64,000 bases of DNA from Bosea sp. 685. GTDB taxonomy: Bacteria; Pseudomonadota; Alphaproteobacteria; Rhizobiales; Beijerinckiaceae. Numbering within the stretch: position 1 is the stretch's first letter; each line of letters opens with the position of its first letter. The position numbers and the translations under genes are program-made. The stretch is from NCBI RefSeq assembly GCF_031884435.1, contig NZ_CP134779.1:1798001-1862000 (forward strand), written 5' to 3'. This document shows positions 63,112 through 64,000 of the stretch, in pieces. Below the pieces are notes generated by a model. That model saw only the letters and a program-made list of their open reading frames with translations. It searched no databases and was not told the DNA's origin.

Positions 63112-64000
63112 CGGAATCCATATACTCCCGCTCCTCTTCGTAGAGAGCGAGGATGCGGTCGATGATTGTGTCAGTCGCGCCGCGATAGGTCGTCGGGTCG
63201 AAGAGCTTGTCGAGCTCGTCGGAGGCCAGCTTGCCGGCGAGGGTGGGGGGCTCGGCAAGCACCTCCTTGAGATGGCGGCCGCTGGCGATGCAGATGCGGC
63301 TGGCCTCCTCGAGCAAGTGATGTGCCTCTCCCCTGCCGATGCTGGCGGCGAGGGCGAGCGAGACGCGCTCAGCCATGACCAGGCCATTGGTGAGCTCGAG
63401 ATTCTGCCGCATCCGCTCGGGGAAGACCTGAAGCCCTTCGATCAGCGTCACCATCTGGTTCAAGGCGGAGCCGGCGATGGTGAAGAGCTCCGTCATCGTC
63501 AGCCATTCGGCGTGCCAGCCGCCCATAGCGCGCTCGTGTTCCTGCGGCATGGTGGCGAGCATGGTCGAGACCAGGCCAGGTGCGCGCTTGGCGGCGGCGA
63601 GGATCAGCGTGCACAGCACCGGGTTGCGCTTGTGTGGCATAGCGGAGGAGCCGCCCTTGCCGGGGGCTTCCGGTTCGGCCAATTCACCGATCTCGGTTTG
63701 CGCCATCAGCGCGATGTCCTGCGCGATCTTGCCGAGATGGCCGATGAGGATGCCGAGGCCGGTGGCGATCCGTGCCGGGCGCTGGCGTTCTGTGTGCCAG
63801 GGCGTGTTGACGGCGCCGATGGAAGGCATCGTTCTGCCGAAGGCCTGAAGGACGGCCTCGGCCTGCTCGCCGAGCGAAGCCAGCGTGCCCGCTGCTCCGC
63901 CGAGCTGATGCGCGGATCGGCCGTAGATCATGAAGTCGTCGTGGAAGGAGACGACAGGGCCGAGCCAGTTCGCCGCCTTGATGCCGAAGGAGATCGGCAC
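63104..64000 (-). CDS. pcaB: 3-carboxy-cis,cis-muconate cycloisomerase, 5' end outside the window
   Basis: 298 residues are visible, from VPISFG at the window edge to the stop. The superfamily signature GSSAMPHKRNPVLC lies at about residues 116-129 of this piece. NTPWHTERQRPARIA and LALAASIGRGEAHHLLEEAS are typical of PcaB; PurB at 46445 is clearly different. It cyclises 3-carboxymuconate to gamma-carboxymuconolactone, upstream of PcaC and PcaD. The stop overlaps the aconitase-X start by eight bases. PcaB-like proteins with other substrates exist, so the reaction is inferred with the help of pcaC and pcaD. Confidence 0.88.
   Translation of the reverse strand: MPISFGIKAANWLGPVVSFHDDFMIYGRSAHQLGGAAGTLASLGEQAEAVLQAFGRTMPSIGAVNTPWHTERQRPARIATGLGILIGHLGKIAQDIALMAQTEIGELAEPEAPGKGGSSAMPHKRNPVLCTLILAAAKRAPGLVSTMLATMPQEHERAMGGWHAEWLTMTELFTIAGSALNQMVTLIEGLQVFPERMRQNLELTNGLVMAERVSLALAASIGRGEAHHLLEEASRICIASGRHLKEVLAEPPTLAGKLASDELDKLFDPTTYRGATDTIIDRILALYEEEREYMDSDA

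Overview
The window looks like a piece of chromosome from a GC-rich alphaproteobacterium of the order Hyphomicrobiales, most like Bosea or a close relative. The evidence is the flagellar gene order (fliL-fliM-DUF6468-motE beside flgF-flgG-flgA-flgH-dksA), a single-cysteine DksA, an ATP12 chaperone next to a propionyl-CoA carboxylase beta subunit, a CtrA-type promoter box, and several families of intergenic palindromic repeats. The genus is inferred from gene content and was not tested by a search. No rRNA, tRNA, CRISPR array, phage or insertion sequence was seen.

Layout. 1-9.2 kb is a flagellar block. On the minus strand are a large exported protein broken by a frameshift, motE, a DUF6468 gene, fliM and fliL. 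On the plus strand are flgF, flgG, flgA and flgH. The divergent fliL/flgF gap carries a CtrA box (TTAA-N7-TTAA) and an exact sigma-54 element (TGGCAC-N5-TTGC). 9.2-18.4 kb holds dksA, an MBOAT acyltransferase with its SGNH partner, a CecR-like regulator with an HlyD/ABC exporter behind a perfect 16-bp palindrome, and an HxlR regulator coupled to fabF. 18.6-22.4 kb is a tightly overlapping SsuABC-type importer operon that ends in two related genes of unknown function. 22.4-28.3 kb holds pccB, an ATP12-family gene, a six-TM chemoreceptor coupled to a small membrane protein, a VOC protein and a P1 peptidase. 28.6-38.7 kb holds Spy/CpxP-like, MgtC-like and PsiF-like genes, a 50-aa membrane protein, a heparin-lyase-like protein, rpsD, murI, a Tat-exported amine oxidase, a TonB-dependent heme-type receptor and trmJ. 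38.8-48.4 kb holds a second chemoreceptor, an M19 dipeptidase, dadA, a BASS-like transporter, a GST, rpe, purB and a small hydrolase.

48.5-54.1 kb is a complete branched-chain amino-acid importer operon (livK, a small membrane protein, livF, livG, livM, livH). 54.5-59.4 kb looks like a hydroxyproline catabolism locus: 4-hydroxyproline epimerase, a DadA-like oxidase, a cupin and a DapA-like aldolase or deaminase, with a divergent GntR/FCD regulator. 59.7-64 kb holds a frameshifted flavin reductase and a minus-strand operon in which two aconitase-X subunits sit between pcaB (cut by the window end) and pcaD-pcaC.

Three genes (left edge, 57.8 kb, 60.0 kb) each show one apparent single-base deletion. 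Either the assembly has indel errors or these genes are decaying. The most interesting items are the CtrA/sigma-54 hub, the aconitase-X genes inside a pca operon, the ABC-linked pair of unknown proteins, two small membrane proteins with strong ribosome-binding sites, and tandem duplications of gene tails.
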